Part shown: positions 23,149-34,613 of the stretch, piece after piece
Layout: each line of letters opens with the position of its first letter
How positions within the stretch are numbered: position 1 is the stretch's first letter
Origin: Antedon mediterranea
Lineage: Eukaryota; Echinodermata; Crinoidea; Comatulida; Antedonidae
Assembly: GCF_964355755.1 (NCBI RefSeq)
Contig: NC_092677.1
Span: 12,112,601-12,176,600, forward strand
Direction of reading: 5' to 3'
Length of the DNA stretch: 64,000 nt
The notes under the pieces: model-generated
The model's database searches: none
What the model saw: only the letters and a program-made list of their open reading frames with translations
Told to the model about the DNA's origin: nothing
Position numbers and translations under genes: made by a program

Positions 23149-25072
23149 TGTACTTCTTGAACAATATTTTGACAAACTAAACTGCCAAGACCAATAACAT
23201 GTAGCAACAGTCAATATTCTCAACAATAGCAAATTCAATTTAATATGTTGCTATGCAAGTTAAGACCAATAATCATTGAAGCAAAATCCAACAACTATTA
23301 TCATTGGAACCGCATGAAAACTATAACTATTGATCACATACTTTTGACAGCTTTCGATGTCTGTTATTAACAAAAAAAACATGTTTTGAAATCTATTGAT
23401 TGTTATAGTTGGTCGATTTTCTTCCTGTGTATTTTTTCCGGTGTGTTTGCATCACTAAGTTTTATGTATTAATTCAACCTACATATTGATTGCTTATAAT
23501 TGATCTTCAGTAATATTAACTCCTTTTTATGACTTTGCTGTTTTTCCTAACAAAATGTGCAATCTTGAGTAAATGTAACAGAAAACTGCCATTAACTCTA
23601 ATACAGAGATTAGATTTTATGCATGTGCAAAATAAAGCAAATTACAATGAATAATTTCTGAATAGATAGATTTTTTCCTATTTCAAATTTTAAAATATTG
23701 ATTCTCACGTGAGGAAAATTGGTCTTCTGAAAGGCAGCTGGTGTCGAAATGGATGGAGTTGAATGATTGTCTGTTTTATTTGAATGAGGCATATAGTCAA
23801 TATAAATATAACAATCATCTTAAATTGATATTCCATTATTCTGCTTCCACCTTCAATCAAATATCGAAGACTAAACCTTGTAAACAGACTGCTTTTTATT
23901 ACATGTTTATATTTGTGTATTTCTTAACTATGAGCTCAATTCAATTTACCTTTGGATAAATAAATTGGTCATTTTCAGTCTTTCCAAGGGTAGGTGACTG
24001 AATAATTTAGACATTTGTTCTATATTCATTAATACAAATGAAAGATACATACCCATTGTATTAATATATATTCTTGTGCTTGGTAACAGTTTTCTTCTCT
24101 AGATGCCATCACAAGTCTGCAAAAAAAAGTAAACCACACCTTCCCCACATCCCATCCCTTTGCTACCACCACCCCCCCCCTCCCCTTAATACAAGTAAAT
24201 TAGCCCTCTCCCTCCCACTAAAATATCTATGTTCAAGACTCATTTATTTTGTATTATAGTCTATTGGTTTAACTAACCTAAAATCTATGAATTCCAAATA
24301 ACAACATTTTTAATCATTATTATACCTAATTGGTGCTTCAATATTTTCCTGTGAAGATAAAAATGATACAAAAAGATAAAAATATAACACTAATTAGCAT
24401 AAAAATGGTTAGAAAACAATGAATTTGGAACCAAACCTGAAACTGTCATTACATTATTGTAATAACAAATGTTTACAAAACAACTGAAAAGAAAACAATG
24501 TTATACAATTAACATAAAGTAATATTAACAATTCAAATATTTGATATCACATAAAAATGTTTAATAGTCTGAACAATATACAGTATGTGTATGTAACAAA
24601 TCAACATACAATGTATAAATAATATTAAACTAAAACATCCCTTTCTGACAGGAAAAACAAGATGTTAAATAAACATGTAAACAAAACTACTTTTATGAAA
24701 ATATCAATAATATAAACTTGTATCATCAAAGTGATATTTATAAAAAGTAAATGAGAATAAAAATAACCAAAGCTGTGAATGGAAATAAATATGTTATAAG
24801 CGACACAAAATAGGTTATTAAACATACAAAAGCTTCCACATATTCAATGAAATAAACAGAAAAGACACATAAAAATTCAATGAAATTAAATGTGAGGAGC
24901 GGGAAGAGGGGTTGACCGACATATAACATGTATAATATTTACATAAATACAAATAAATTTACAATTAAGATTGCAAAAGCATACATCATATTATATTTAA
25001 TCAATTTCTCTACAATAAATATTTTCATTATTTTTTTTTAATGGATTTTTAAAGAAAAGAGAATTATATTAC

Positions 25073-25111
25073 CACAATGTTGATCCAATGTATTGTTCAT
25101 TTCACCAGTAG
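25073..25111 (-). CDS. Gene B linker microexon (13 aa)
   Basis: 39 nt, phase 1-1: (A)TGEMNNTLDQHC(G), acceptor GCTAACAG, donor GTAATATAATT. Paralogue of 26924-26962. About 250 bp of flanking sequence is duplicated with it (about 24820-25111 versus 26735-26962). Confidence 0.55.
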
Positions 25112-25456
25112 CTGTTAGCAAAATATAATCAAGTGAAGGTGATAAATATTTTATGCGATTCCTAAAAAAACATTACAAGATACACATACATAAAACAAAG
25201 CTAACTGTGAAATATTAGCATCCAATCTTTAAAATGAGAAAAAATAAGGTGCTGTAGCAGGCCATATAAAACTGTTTAGCTTTTTTGTTATTCATTTTCT
25301 TTTAAAATTTAATTTTAGGAATCATGGCACAATTATACTATTACAGTTGATAAGTACATAATGTAGTTACTGCTGTTGAATAATATTAACATGTTCCCTT
25401 AAGCTTTATGGTCCAAAGGGCCCGAAGAGGGTAGGTAGGTAGGTAGGTAGGTTCCC

Positions 25457-25618
25457 TTAAGGCCAACTCAGACAGCATAATAGGAGATCCAACGTCTTGA
25501 CTCATCAGTGCTGTTGAATCCCAACTAGATGAGTTGTCTTGAGTTAGCGTGTTTACTTTTCTCCTGATAAGAAGTTTTGTTGGGCCTCATCGTACGACGC
25601 TGTCTGAGTTGGCCTTAA
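25457..25618. mobile_element. 162-bp MITE with perfect 20-bp TIRs
   Basis: Ends are ttaaggccaactcagacagc and its exact inverse. If the outer TTAA is the target duplication it would fit piggyBac-type insertion. Non-coding. Confidence 0.7.
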
Positions 25619-25639
25619 TTGATATGAATTACTACAAAC

Positions 25640-25778
25640 CTGGGCATCCTAGAATTTCGATCCTCATGCTTTTTCTTGATTGGGCGACCAATGGATGTAT
25701 ACGTATAAATGTAGCATAAACATGATAAGGAAACATATTTCTGACTGGTGTTGTCATATCCGAATTACCAGTAAACAC
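25640..25778 (-). CDS. Gene B exon: last F5/8C domain, C-terminal half
   Basis: 139 nt, phase 0 to 1: VFTGNSDMTTPVRNMF...TFIRIHPLVAQSRKSMRIE...GC, donor GTTTGTAG. Pairs with 25995-26317. Confidence 0.9.
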
Positions 25779-25994
25779 CTACAAATTAAATAATTAAAAA
25801 TAAGTACTTAGATTTTTATTTAAGTATTTAGATGTAATGTTTCTATAACATTACAGCTGTAATATTGAAAATGTTAAAAACAAGCCTTTACCTCTCCCCA
25901 TTAAATTTTGAATTCTATAAAAAGCTAAAATCTTCCTTTCTTCCTTGAAAAACTATTTCTTTGAAACTGTAACAGAAATAAAAACATCACTTAC

Positions 25995-26317
25995 CATTAT
26001 TTCACAACTTGAAGTGTGCATAATTTTTTGAAAGGCGATATCATCAAGACTGTAAGAAACTTGATAAGATTTAACCCATTGTGAATTTTGTGGGCGTCCT
26101 TGCGTGATAACTCCAGTTACTTCTTTCAAAGCACCAAGATGTACCTGTAACCACGGATAATCATCTGTGTTGCTGGCAATCCAAGCTCCGCTGCCCATAT
26201 TACGGTTGAGTCGACCATGATAAGCATTCGTTTTCCAAGAAGCTCCTGTACTTGATGAAGTCATTTGATCATTAGGAATCGTCCCATCTTCAACTCCAAG
26301 TGGGTTGATGCAAGAAC
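25995..26317 (-). CDS. Gene B exon: last F5/8C domain, N-terminal half
   Basis: 323 nt, phase 1 to 0. Begins SCINPLGVEDGTIPNDQMTS with DDYPWLQVHLGALKEVTGVI and TQGR. W-L-Q-V-H replaces W-I-Q-V-D, as in its sister at 29031-29347. Confidence 0.9.
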
Positions 26318-26619
26318 CTAAAATTAAAATTAATTTGTTCAAAGTATATTTTTTTGTTTTAAATTAATGAATTATTAACAAGATTGTGTAACGGAACATA
26401 ATATCCCTATGAATTGAATCATTTTGAATTTCAAGCAAAAAATACAATTATAGACATAGTTAAGAATAATTATAATGTACTAAATGAGCTATGTCACACA
26501 TTTCATTTTCAGTTATTTATTTTGTATTTTCATACGCATCCAACAGCGCGTAACTCGCTAATTACAGGATGAATAAACTATATTATAATTTATCAGGCTA
26601 AAAACTAAGTCTCATTTGA

Positions 26620-26715
26620 GGCTGAGGGAGTGGAATTGAAAGAGTCATGAGTTACAACTCTTTCACCAGGTCAGGATTAAACCCTGGACCTTGGGATTGA
26701 AAGGCAAGGCTCCAC
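26620..26715 (-). repeat. Decayed tRNA-derived SINE
   Basis: The B-box-like stretch aggattaaaccctgg and the flanking gggagtggaa resemble 1280-1362. The A-box side is damaged. Confidence 0.4.
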
Positions 26716-26923
26716 TACTTTTTAAATAAACATAAAAAATGCATAAAAGTTCAAAGAAATGAAATGTGAGGAGCGGGAAGAGACTGACATATAACATGTA
26801 TAACCTTCACATAAATACAAACAAATTTACCTTTAAGAATTAAATCATACATCATACCTATCTATCTATACAATAAATAAGTTTTTTTTCCATTGATTTA
26901 AAAAAAAAAGAGAATTATATTAC

Positions 26924-26962
26924 CACAAAGTTGATCCAATGTATTGTTCTTTTCACCAATAG
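26924..26962 (-). CDS. Gene B linker microexon (13 aa)
   Basis: 39 nt, phase 1-1: (A)IGEKNNTLDQLC(G), acceptor GGTAACAG, donor GTAATATAATT. Lies between the two intact F5/8C domains. Confidence 0.55.
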
Positions 26963-27489
26963 CTGTTACCAAAATAAAATCAAGGTGATGATAAATATTT
27001 TATGCCATTTGTAACAAAGAAAAATTGCAACTACAGTACCATCATTGTGCAAAGTGCTTAAAATAATCTATGAAAACTACAGTATCATTCAATATATTGA
27101 TGAGAACATTACAAACTACAAAAAACAAACATAAAACAAAAATGTTTTTGTGGAGAGACGAATGAGCGCCGTTTGGTCGGGAAGCACTCGACACAAAGGG
27201 ACTCTTAGGGAAGAAGAAAGTTATCATGTGTGTGTACAGTTCAGCTCAGTAGGATGCAAGTCGCAGGTTATTCGCCCACATTCACTGCAATAGTAGCCTC
27301 CAATCATTAAAATGGAACCAAAAAAATGGCACGAAATAAACTCATTAGAAGGCAAGGAAACAATTGGATGGGTTATTATAACAAAATTAATGTTGATGAG
27401 TGCAATGAAGCAAATAATTTCATTTTGGTGAAAGGTTATATTATCTATATTATATGTGTGAGAGTTCGTACATTTGTCTGTTCGTTTTC

Positions 27490-28350
27490 TGTTTGTCCGT
27501 TATACAAATGACCGCAATTGTACCGGGAAAGTTCTAAACTATATTTCAACATCATACGCCATCTAGGATCCAATTTAGGGGCCAAAATGGATGTTTGTTC
27601 ATTATACAAATTTCTGTTTACTGCATGTACAGTAACCATACATACGGGGTATCAAAATGATCGCAATTGTACTGGGAAGGTTTTAAACTACATTTTAAAA
27701 AGTCCCGGATTTGGTGGGAGAGGGGGGGATTTTTAGGATCGGAGTAGTAGGCTATCAAATTGACCAGAATTGTGGTAGGAAAATGTTTTTTAAGTATCCC
27801 TGGGAAGGAGCTGGGAGTTTGGGGTGGGATGTATCACCATGACCGAAACTGTACTGGGAATGTTTTAAACTACATTTGAAAACTGCCACTGAGGGGTTAT
27901 GGGTTGGGAGTGATGGCATAATTTGTACTGGAACCATCTTAAACACATCACCCAGTATCTGGGGTGTGTTGGGAGGGAGGAGGAGTGGAAATACTGGCGT
28001 AATGAAGTAGCCTATATGATTGGAATTGTACTAGGTAAATTTACTACATTTGAACTGTCCAGGGGAGGAGTTTGTTGATTATGGCTGGGATGGTAAGAGG
28101 AGAAAGAAGGCTGGGAGACCACAGTATCAAAATGAGATATTTTAATTATCAGCCAATATGACACATATACATTTACACAGTTTACAACGTACTTAAACTA
28201 TACTCAAACTGCACTGGGAAGAATTTGTTTTAAAAAAAAGAGTGTGTGGTTTTATTGAAGAGGGATAGAGGTTGGTGAGTATAGGGCGTCAGGTGTTATG
28301 TACTGAGAAGGCTTTAATCTAATTTTGAAACCCACCCTGGGGCGGGTATA
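27490..28350. repeat. Decayed tandem array, ~90-150 bp period
   Basis: The phrase gaccgcaattgtaccgggaa, then a run like gttttaaactacattt and a G-rich tail, recurs near 27507, 27658, 27762, 27841, 28020 and, weakly, 28205 and 28300. No coding potential. Confidence 0.5.
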
Positions 28351-28550
28351 ATTGCTAGTAATAATATATTATATGACACATAATTATTTGCCACATTGCA
28401 TGAATTTAAAACATTCATTATTTATTTTTATTCATTTAATATTATATTAACTACTGTGAATTATGCTTACTGCAGTAAAAAGGTTGCTAAACAATTGCAT
28501 GAACAGGTTAGAATAATCAAAATGTAGTTAGTTACTGCAGTAATTGTTAC

Positions 28551-28692
28551 CTGGGCATCCTAGAATTTCGATTCTCATGCTTAGTTTATTTGAGTTGGTA
28601 TCCAATGGATGTATACGTATATATGCAGCATAAACATGATAAGGAAACATATTTCTGACTGGTGTTGTCATATCCGAATTACCAGAAAACAC
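28551..28692 (-). CDS. Gene B exon: F5/8C domain, C-terminal half
   Basis: 142 nt (one codon longer than most), phase 0 to 1: VFSGNSDMTTPVRNMF...YIRIHPLDTNSNKLSMRIE...GC. Pairs with 29031-29347. Confidence 0.9.
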
Positions 28693-29030
28693 CTAAATAT
28701 GAGATAATTAAAAATAAGAGTTTTGTTTTTAAATATTTATTAAACAGTTGAACCTCATACAATTTTGATACTTTTTTAAAATTATCTTTATTTGGAAGCA
28801 GTTTTAAACTTCAGAAAGCTGAACGTGTATTAGTACTATTCATTATCACCGTTATATATTTTGATGTGTCAAATTTTTGTATAACATTAAAGCTGTAATA
28901 TTGTAAAATGTTGAAAAGAACCTCTACCTCTCCCCATTTTTTACTTCTAAAAAAAGCTAAAATCTTCCATTCTTCCTTTAAAAAAAAAATATTTCTTTAA
29001 AGATGTAATAGAAATAAAAACAATACTCAC

Positions 29031-29347
29031 TATCATTTCACAACTTGTGTTCATAATTTGTTTAAAGTTGATGGCATCAAGACTGTAAGAAACTTTGTAA
29101 GATTTAACCCATTGTTCGTCAGAAGATCCTTGTGTGATAACTCCAGATACTTCTTTTAAAGCACCAAAATGTACTTGTAACCAAGGATAATTATCTATTT
29201 TGTGGGCTTTCCAAGCTCCTTTGCCTTCATTTCTGTTAAGTCGACCATAATAAGCATACGCTCTATCAGAATCTTTTGTACTTGATGAAGTCATTTGATC
29301 ATTAGCAATCGTTCCATCTTCAACTCCAAGTGGGCTGATGCAAGAAC
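29031..29347 (-). CDS. Gene B exon: F5/8C domain, N-terminal half
   Basis: 317 nt, phase 1 to 0. Begins SCISPLGVEDGTIANDQMTS with DNYPWLQVHFGALKEVSGVI. Recent duplicate of 25995-26317; the downstream intron also aligns. Confidence 0.9.
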
Positions 29348-29404
29348 CTAAAATTCAAATTAAAAAATTATAAAAAATAATAATCAACAAATAAACAAGA
29401 TTGT

Positions 29405-29512
29405 ATATCATATCATATCATTTATTTCGCCAATATACAGTACAGTACAAAGTAAGACATAAAATAAAACATTACAAAAGTAAGTCAATGAGGCCGAATT
29501 ACCTAAAAGTTA
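29405..29512 (-). repeat. LINE 3' tail
   Basis: Minus strand ends ...gtatattggcgaaataaatgatatgatatgata, a LINE 3' UTR with an ATGAT-type microsatellite tail. Confidence 0.45.
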
Positions 29513-29663
29513 TAAATAAAAATAACCGTTGAGAGGCTCTCCACATCGAAATACTTACATAAAATGAATAACACACAACAAAAAAACATGAATTCCTATA
29601 AAATTTAGATAAAACTATAAAATTTAAAGAAAATAATATAAGTTATTTTGAATAGCAAGTTAC

Positions 29664-29897
29664 CACATTTTTCTTTAGAGCTTCCGATGTTGCAATCTTC
29701 CTCCTGCATGTCAACACCAGTGTAACACCAAGTGTTATTATGATGGCCTGGGTTACGACAAAAATTGTGATCACCCAAGCCTGCATCAGGGTCGCTTTCT
29801 AAGTGTTCCTGTAATGTCCACTTTTCGCATGTTTCTCCAGTGACTGTTGTATTTTGTTTACCTCTGTAATCGATGCCATTCGTGGTTTCATAACATT
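29664..29897 (-). CDS. Gene B exon: kringle domain 2
   Basis: 234 nt, phase 1-1. ECYETTNGIDYRGKQNTTVT...CEKWTLQ...HNFCRNPGHHNNTWCY...C. Conserved Y-R-G, N-x-C-R-N-P and W-C-Y motifs and six cysteines. Kringles bind proteins and lysine-like ligands. Confidence 0.9.
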
Positions 29898-30085
29898 CTG
29901 AAAATTACAAATACAAAATAAAAACCATCCTCAAAAACTGTTTTACAGGTGGCCAAGAAATAAAAATCAATTTTGTATAAACAAAATGGCACAGACAAGT
30001 CATGCCTTCTTCAAATATTATCAATTTCATTAAAAAAAAAATGTTTTACGCATACAACAATGCTAATTACACAGGATGGATGAAC

Positions 30086-30180
30086 TATAATCATGAGAGT
30101 GTAGTTGAAAGAGTAGCGAGTTACAACAAGGATTGAACCCTGGACTTTGTGATTGCAAAGTAAGGACGCTAAGCTAAACT
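30086..30180 (-). repeat. Decayed tRNA-derived SINE
   Basis: B-box-like aaggattgaaccctgga with a damaged A-box side, abutting the kringle donor at 30183. Confidence 0.4.
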
Positions 30181-30183
30181 TAC

Positions 30184-30411
30184 CACAATCTGCTTTTGGA
30201 TGTCCGATATCACAATATTCCCAAATTACATCTGCTGTATAACACCAAGCTGTATGACTTCCATTTGGGTTTCGGCAGAAATTGTTATTTCCCAGTCCTT
30301 TGCTGGCATATTCCAGCTGCATCTGTATTGTCCATTGCTGACATGGTTTACCAGTATGTGTGTTATTTATAGAGCCTCTATAATCTGACCCATTGGCTTT
30401 TGCATAGCATT
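30184..30411 (-). CDS. Gene B exon: kringle domain 1
   Basis: 228 nt, phase 1-1. ECYAKANGSDYRGSINNTHT...CQQWTIQ...NNFCRNPNGSHTAWCY...C. Same motifs as the next kringle. They are tandem paralogues. Confidence 0.9.
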
Positions 30412-30561
30412 CTGTTACAACAAAAGAACATACTGTAACCAGTTTTAAAATAACAAATTATGACTGATATTGGAGTAGAAGCAGAATGAATTGGGATTTT
30501 TTCAAAATCCAACAGTGAGTTATGATTGGAGAGATTTAAAAGAAGAATCATGCAACAAATA

Positions 30562-30727
30562 AAGCCTTATTGTCTACACTATCAAACTTTATGTGTCAAA
30601 AAAACGTGATGTGCTTATATATGCACATGATGATGTGATATCACTAGCATATTTAAGCATAGCACTACCATATTTTGGTACATCACATTTTTTTGACACA
30701 AAAAGTTTGATAGTGTAGACATAGCTT
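30562..30727. repeat. MITE copy, TIR tctacactatcaaac
   Basis: Both TIRs present: aagccttattgtctacactatcaaac and gtttgatagtgtagacatagctt. Confidence 0.65.
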
Positions 30728-30908
30728 AAAACAATGAAGTAATACAATTGTTTATCCTTGGTTATTAGAAACAATCAATATACTACTTTTCAGCCTTTTG
30801 GCTTCCACTCTATGAGTTTTTTTTAAATAAAATGAGTGAAAGAAGAAAATCGCAAGCCAGTCCAATAATAGTTTAGTTTTCAATAATAGAAATGTATATA
30901 TACTTTAC

Positions 30909-30962
30909 CATATGTGATTGCAGCACAAGCAGGATTTAATACTTTTTCCTGCATACATGAAT
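30909..30962 (-). CDS. Gene B linker microexon (18 aa)
   Basis: 54 nt, phase 1-1: (x)SCMQEKVLNPACAAITY(G). Acceptor TTTTCACCAG with a pyrimidine-rich tract, donor GTAAAG. Two cysteines; precedes the kringles. Confidence 0.5.
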
Positions 30963-31011
30963 CTGGTGAAAATGAAAGAGAAATTATTAAAATGTGAATG
31001 AGGAAATAAAA

Positions 31012-31144
31012 TGTGTATTTGTGATGTACCCAAATATGGTAGTGATATACCCAAATATGGTAGTGATATGGCATCATCATGTCCATATATGGGCACATCA
31101 CATTTTTTTTGTCACATACAGTTTGATAGTGTAGACAAGGCCTT
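31012..31144. repeat. MITE copy (left end missing)
   Basis: Two internal caaatatggtagtgatat units and a right TIR agtttgatagtgtagacaag. Confidence 0.6.
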
Positions 31145-31390
31145 AGTCAAGAATTTACTGTGGTTGGTTATATTTCATGGACACAGAAACCCTCCTTGTG
31201 GACATCCTGTGAAATGCACGAGGGACATTATATATTTTAACACTACAGCCAACCCTGATTCAAGGGGGACACTGCTTTCTATCTATATTCTGTTGGAAGC
31301 TGAAGGTCTATAATCTAGTTCTTGATTGTGTAACAGCCATCAAAACGTAATTATACTATGGTGTGATGCAGTGCTAAGCATGCGCTTTAC

Positions 31391-31444
31391 CAGAATCATC
31401 AGTAATCGTCCCATCTTCAACTCCAAGTGAGCTGATGCAAGAAC
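31391..31444 (-). pseudogene. F5/8C exon relic
   Basis: Acceptor and first 54 nt of an F5/8C N-half (SCISSLGVEDGTITDDS), then a GTAAAG that could act as donor in phase 1. The W-x-Q-V core and the second half are missing. It could still be spliced as an 18-residue linker, because both borders are phase 1. Confidence 0.55.
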
Positions 31445-31450
31445 CTAAAA

Positions 31451-31591
31451 TATCTCTATCAAAATAGTTTGACAAAAATGTGTGATGTGTCCAAATATGA
31501 TAGTGATATGCCCAAATGTGGTAGTGATATGACATCATCATGTCCATATATGGGCACATCACATAAATTTTGATAGTGTAGACAGAATTTA
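31451..31591. repeat. MITE copy
   Basis: Left actatcaaa-like end decayed (tatctctatcaaaatag), internal caaatatgatagtgatatg units, right tttgatagtgtagacag. Sits directly beside the relic exon. Confidence 0.6.
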
Positions 31592-31611
31592 AGCGCTGAA
31601 CATAGAAAGTG

Positions 31612-33370
31612 TAAATATATATATATATAATAATAATAATAAATGAAAACTTATATAGCGCCGGTATCCTCCACCCATGTGGCGCTCATGGCGCTTTGTG
31701 CATTAACAACGTGCGAGAACATCAGCGAATAGCGACGTCTTTAGGTTGGTCTTGAAACTGTTTAGACTAGTTGAGCATTTAACTGTTGCTGGTAAGCTGT
31801 TCCATACACTTGCGGCCGCAACGTAAAAAGATCTCTGACCCCACTGATTTTTCGCTCTACACTCTTGAAGAAGGTTTTGTGACAATGATCGTAGGCCTCT
31901 GCGGGATGATTCGTAACGATCCACAAGGTCAGATAAATAAGCAGGAGCACTGTCATTTAGGATCTTGAATACAAACAACGCAAGTTTGTACTTAATACGT
32001 TGTTGAACAGGCAACCAATGCAAATCCATCAGGACAGGAGTTATGTGAGCGTTTGATTTTGTATAAGTTACAATTCTAGCTGCCATATTTTGCAAGCGCT
32101 GCAAACGTTGTATTTGAGATTTTGGTATGCCAAACAACAAGGCATTACCAATGTCAATTTTAGAAGTGACAAATGAGTGTACAATCAATTCAGCTGTTTT
32201 CTTGTTAAGATTACCGCAAATACGACCAAGGTTCCTAATCGATATGCATGCAGCTTTGGATACAGTTGTTATTTGTGCTTCCATAGTGAGATTACTATCC
32301 AGCATGATTCCCAGATTCCGAACCACCGATGAGGGAGCGATGTTAGAGTTTCCGATTCTGATATGTGTGATGTTGATTTTGGAGATGTTACATTTAGACC
32401 CGACGATAATAAACTCCGTCTTTCCATCATTCAACTTTAGGTAATTTGTTGTCATCCAATTGCAAACATCTTCTATACAGGCTTCCATCTTACTGATTGC
32501 TGCAGCAACATCCCTTTGCACTGGATTTACTGACACATAAATCTGTGTATCATCTGCATAGAAATGGAAATGTAGACTGTGTTTGCGAATAATGTCACCA
32601 AGGGGAAGCGTATAAATGGAAAACTGGCCAGGCCCAATTACTGACCCCTGTGGTACACCATATTCCAGGCAAGCTTCATCTGAGAATGCATCATTGATAC
32701 AGACTAGCTGACGTCTTCCTGTAAGATATGACTGGAACCAGTTAAGAGCAACACCATTTATGCCAATGCGATTTCTCAGACGGGTTATCAGTCTTTGGTG
32801 ATCAACTGTATCAAACGCTGCTGACAAATCCAACAACACCAATAGCGTTATTTTCCCATCATTCATTCCTTGTAACAAATCATTCTGTACCTTTAAAAGG
32901 GAACTCTCCGTGCTATGACATGCACGATATGCCGACTGGTAATTCTCATTTAAATTATGCTTTTGAAGATATGGAGTAATGCGTGATGTCACTACACGCT
33001 CCAGAGTCTTTCCAAGAAAAGAAAGATTCGACACCGGGCGGTAATTTTTCAGCGTGTTATGATCCAAGTTTTGCTTTTTTATTAAAGGACGAACGTGAGC
33101 AATTTTCAGTTCATCTGGCACTATGCCGGTATTAAGAGAATGGTTAATGATTTCCGTTATTATTGGAACGACTGCGTCTATACACTTCTTCAGTATAGAA
33201 GTAGGAACTGGATCTAACCTGCATGATTTTGTTGGTGATTTCATCAGAATGTTGCGGATCTCATCTTGAGATGCTGGTGTAAATGTTGTGAGATGCTGAT
33301 GAACAGCTGTCACAGGCTCATTAAATGACATGTCATCAATCTTGAAGTCGTCTCTGATGATCTTGATCTT
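31612..33370 (-). mobile_element. CR1-like LINE, 5'-truncated
   Basis: An open frame (translation 33427-31703, of which the first ~19 codons fall in the adjoining palindrome) encodes a reverse transcriptase. It has N-Y-R-P-V-S-N, VLLDLSAAFDTVDH, GVPQGSVIGP and the catalytic FYADD, followed by the C-terminal QRSFYVAAASVWNSLP tail. The endonuclease domain is absent. The 3' UTR ends in a (TAA)n/(TA)n microsatellite near 31612. The RT part is uninterrupted, so insertion is fairly young. It sits in a gene B intron. Confidence 0.8.
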
Positions 33371-33446
33371 GTGTACAAAGCAGGAATGGTTGCTTATAAA
33401 GCAGGAAATTTCCTGCTTTATAAGCAACCATTCCTGCTTTGTACAC
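33371..33446. repeat. Perfect 76-bp palindrome
   Basis: Arms 33371-33408 and 33409-33446 are exact reverse complements with no spacer (gtgtacaaagcaggaatggt...). It joins the LINE 5' truncation point to the Penelope-like segment. Confidence 0.85.
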
Positions 33447-33650
33447 CATAGCTTTTGGAGGCGTGCCTTTATAACTATGCCTTTTGTTTGTTAACATTTT
33501 TGATTGGTTGATTTGTTTTATTATGTAATTTTGTGACTTATATATGTTATCCTTTGTTACAATTCTTTTCACCTGATGATGGGCTATGCCCGAAACATGT
33601 CGTTAAAATAAATCTATATTGAGGCAGTTTTAACTTATTTGATCTTGATT
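33447..33650 (+). repeat. Penelope-like 3' segment
   Basis: Contains cctgatgatgggctatgccc followed by gaaacatgtcgttaaaataa, a phrase type found near ends of Penelope-like elements. The sequence ends in ttgatttttatatatata. Only the terminal part is present. Confidence 0.45.
33573..33601 (+). ncRNA. Hammerhead-ribozyme-like core
   Basis: CTGATGA (33573-33579), stem II TGGGC-TAT-GCCC, GAAA (33592-33595), then CATGTC giving a two-pair stem III and a U-C cleavage position. A stem III this short is typical of the motifs in Penelope-like elements and may need dimers. Stem I not established. Confidence 0.4.
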
Positions 33651-33824
33651 TTTATATATATATATATATAAATGGCTAAAGTTCAAAGGATCAGTCACCT
33701 TAACAGCTTTCAGATTGCATACATGTGTATTCAGCCATCAAAATATAAATAAACTATGGTGTGGTGTCTATTTATATCGCTTATTTTACCATATAAGTAC
33801 CACAACCATTGGTATTAAACTTAC

Positions 33825-33966
33825 CTTTGTAACATCCTAGAATTTCAAAATTCCCCTGACAAATATCTTCTCCAAAAATATGTGGATATATATATATGAC
33901 TTTGGCATATACAGGAAGAGTGAACATATTGGTAACGTGACAGTTTGTGCTTGAACCTGGAAAAAC
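33825..33966 (-). CDS. Gene B exon: divergent F5/8C, C-terminal half
   Basis: 142 nt, phase 0 to 1: VFPGSSTNCHVTNMFTLPVY...GNFEILGCYK, donor GTAAGT. The I-R-I strand is replaced by V-I-Y-I-Y. Confidence 0.8.
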
Positions 33967-34266
33967 CTAAAAGAAAATTAAACTAATAATCAGTAAACTC
34001 ATTTGTAACATGTAATAAATTAATCATGTTATATATTATTTTATTATTTTATAAAATATTCAAGATTTAGGAGAAAAAACAATTTAATTTTATTTTGTTA
34101 TGTTTATGTTATATGTACACATGTTTATATTTTCAAGATTTTACAAGTAAAGAATAATTATTATTACTGTATAATAATAACTTTTTTCCTACTAAATTAA
34201 TTGTTAATATTGTGGTAATTAATTAGTTAATTTTAGTAGCATATCATTATTAAATGCATTAACAAA

Positions 34267-34556
34267 TCCAGGTTGCTGGGACACTCATTGCTTAGGGTGG
34301 TTGAGGCCATTAATTTCCCTGGTTCTTGCACTGCCTTTCTATGCATGGTGGCTCACGCGTTGCTGAGTCACTTTGGGCGAGTCACTTGTGGAGCTTTTTT
34401 TTCCTTTTGTATTTTACATTTTTTTTGTGTGTAAGGCTTTTATATGTTTACCGTATATTAACAATTGTAAATGAGTGCCCCATTTTGGCAGTTATGGCAC
34501 TTACATTTTTTTGTATTTATTATATTGTTGATGCTTTATGGAAATAAAGATACCGA
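34267..34556 (+). repeat. LINE/SINE 3' end related to L2
   Basis: gctgagtcactttgggcgag resembles the core shared by L2-mobilised SINEs. The segment ends gctttatggaaataaagata, a LINE-like 3' terminus. Confidence 0.35.
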
Positions 34557-34613
34557 TATATATAAATTTGGCACCACTATTAATAATTCATTTGAAATGT
34601 TAGTGATACTTAC

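Noticed and set aside
23610-23792. Minus-strand 60-codon frame, Ser/Thr-rich at its start, with a GTGAGA donor-like site
   Set aside because: Could be a terminal piece of gene B, but acceptor and domain evidence are too weak to call.
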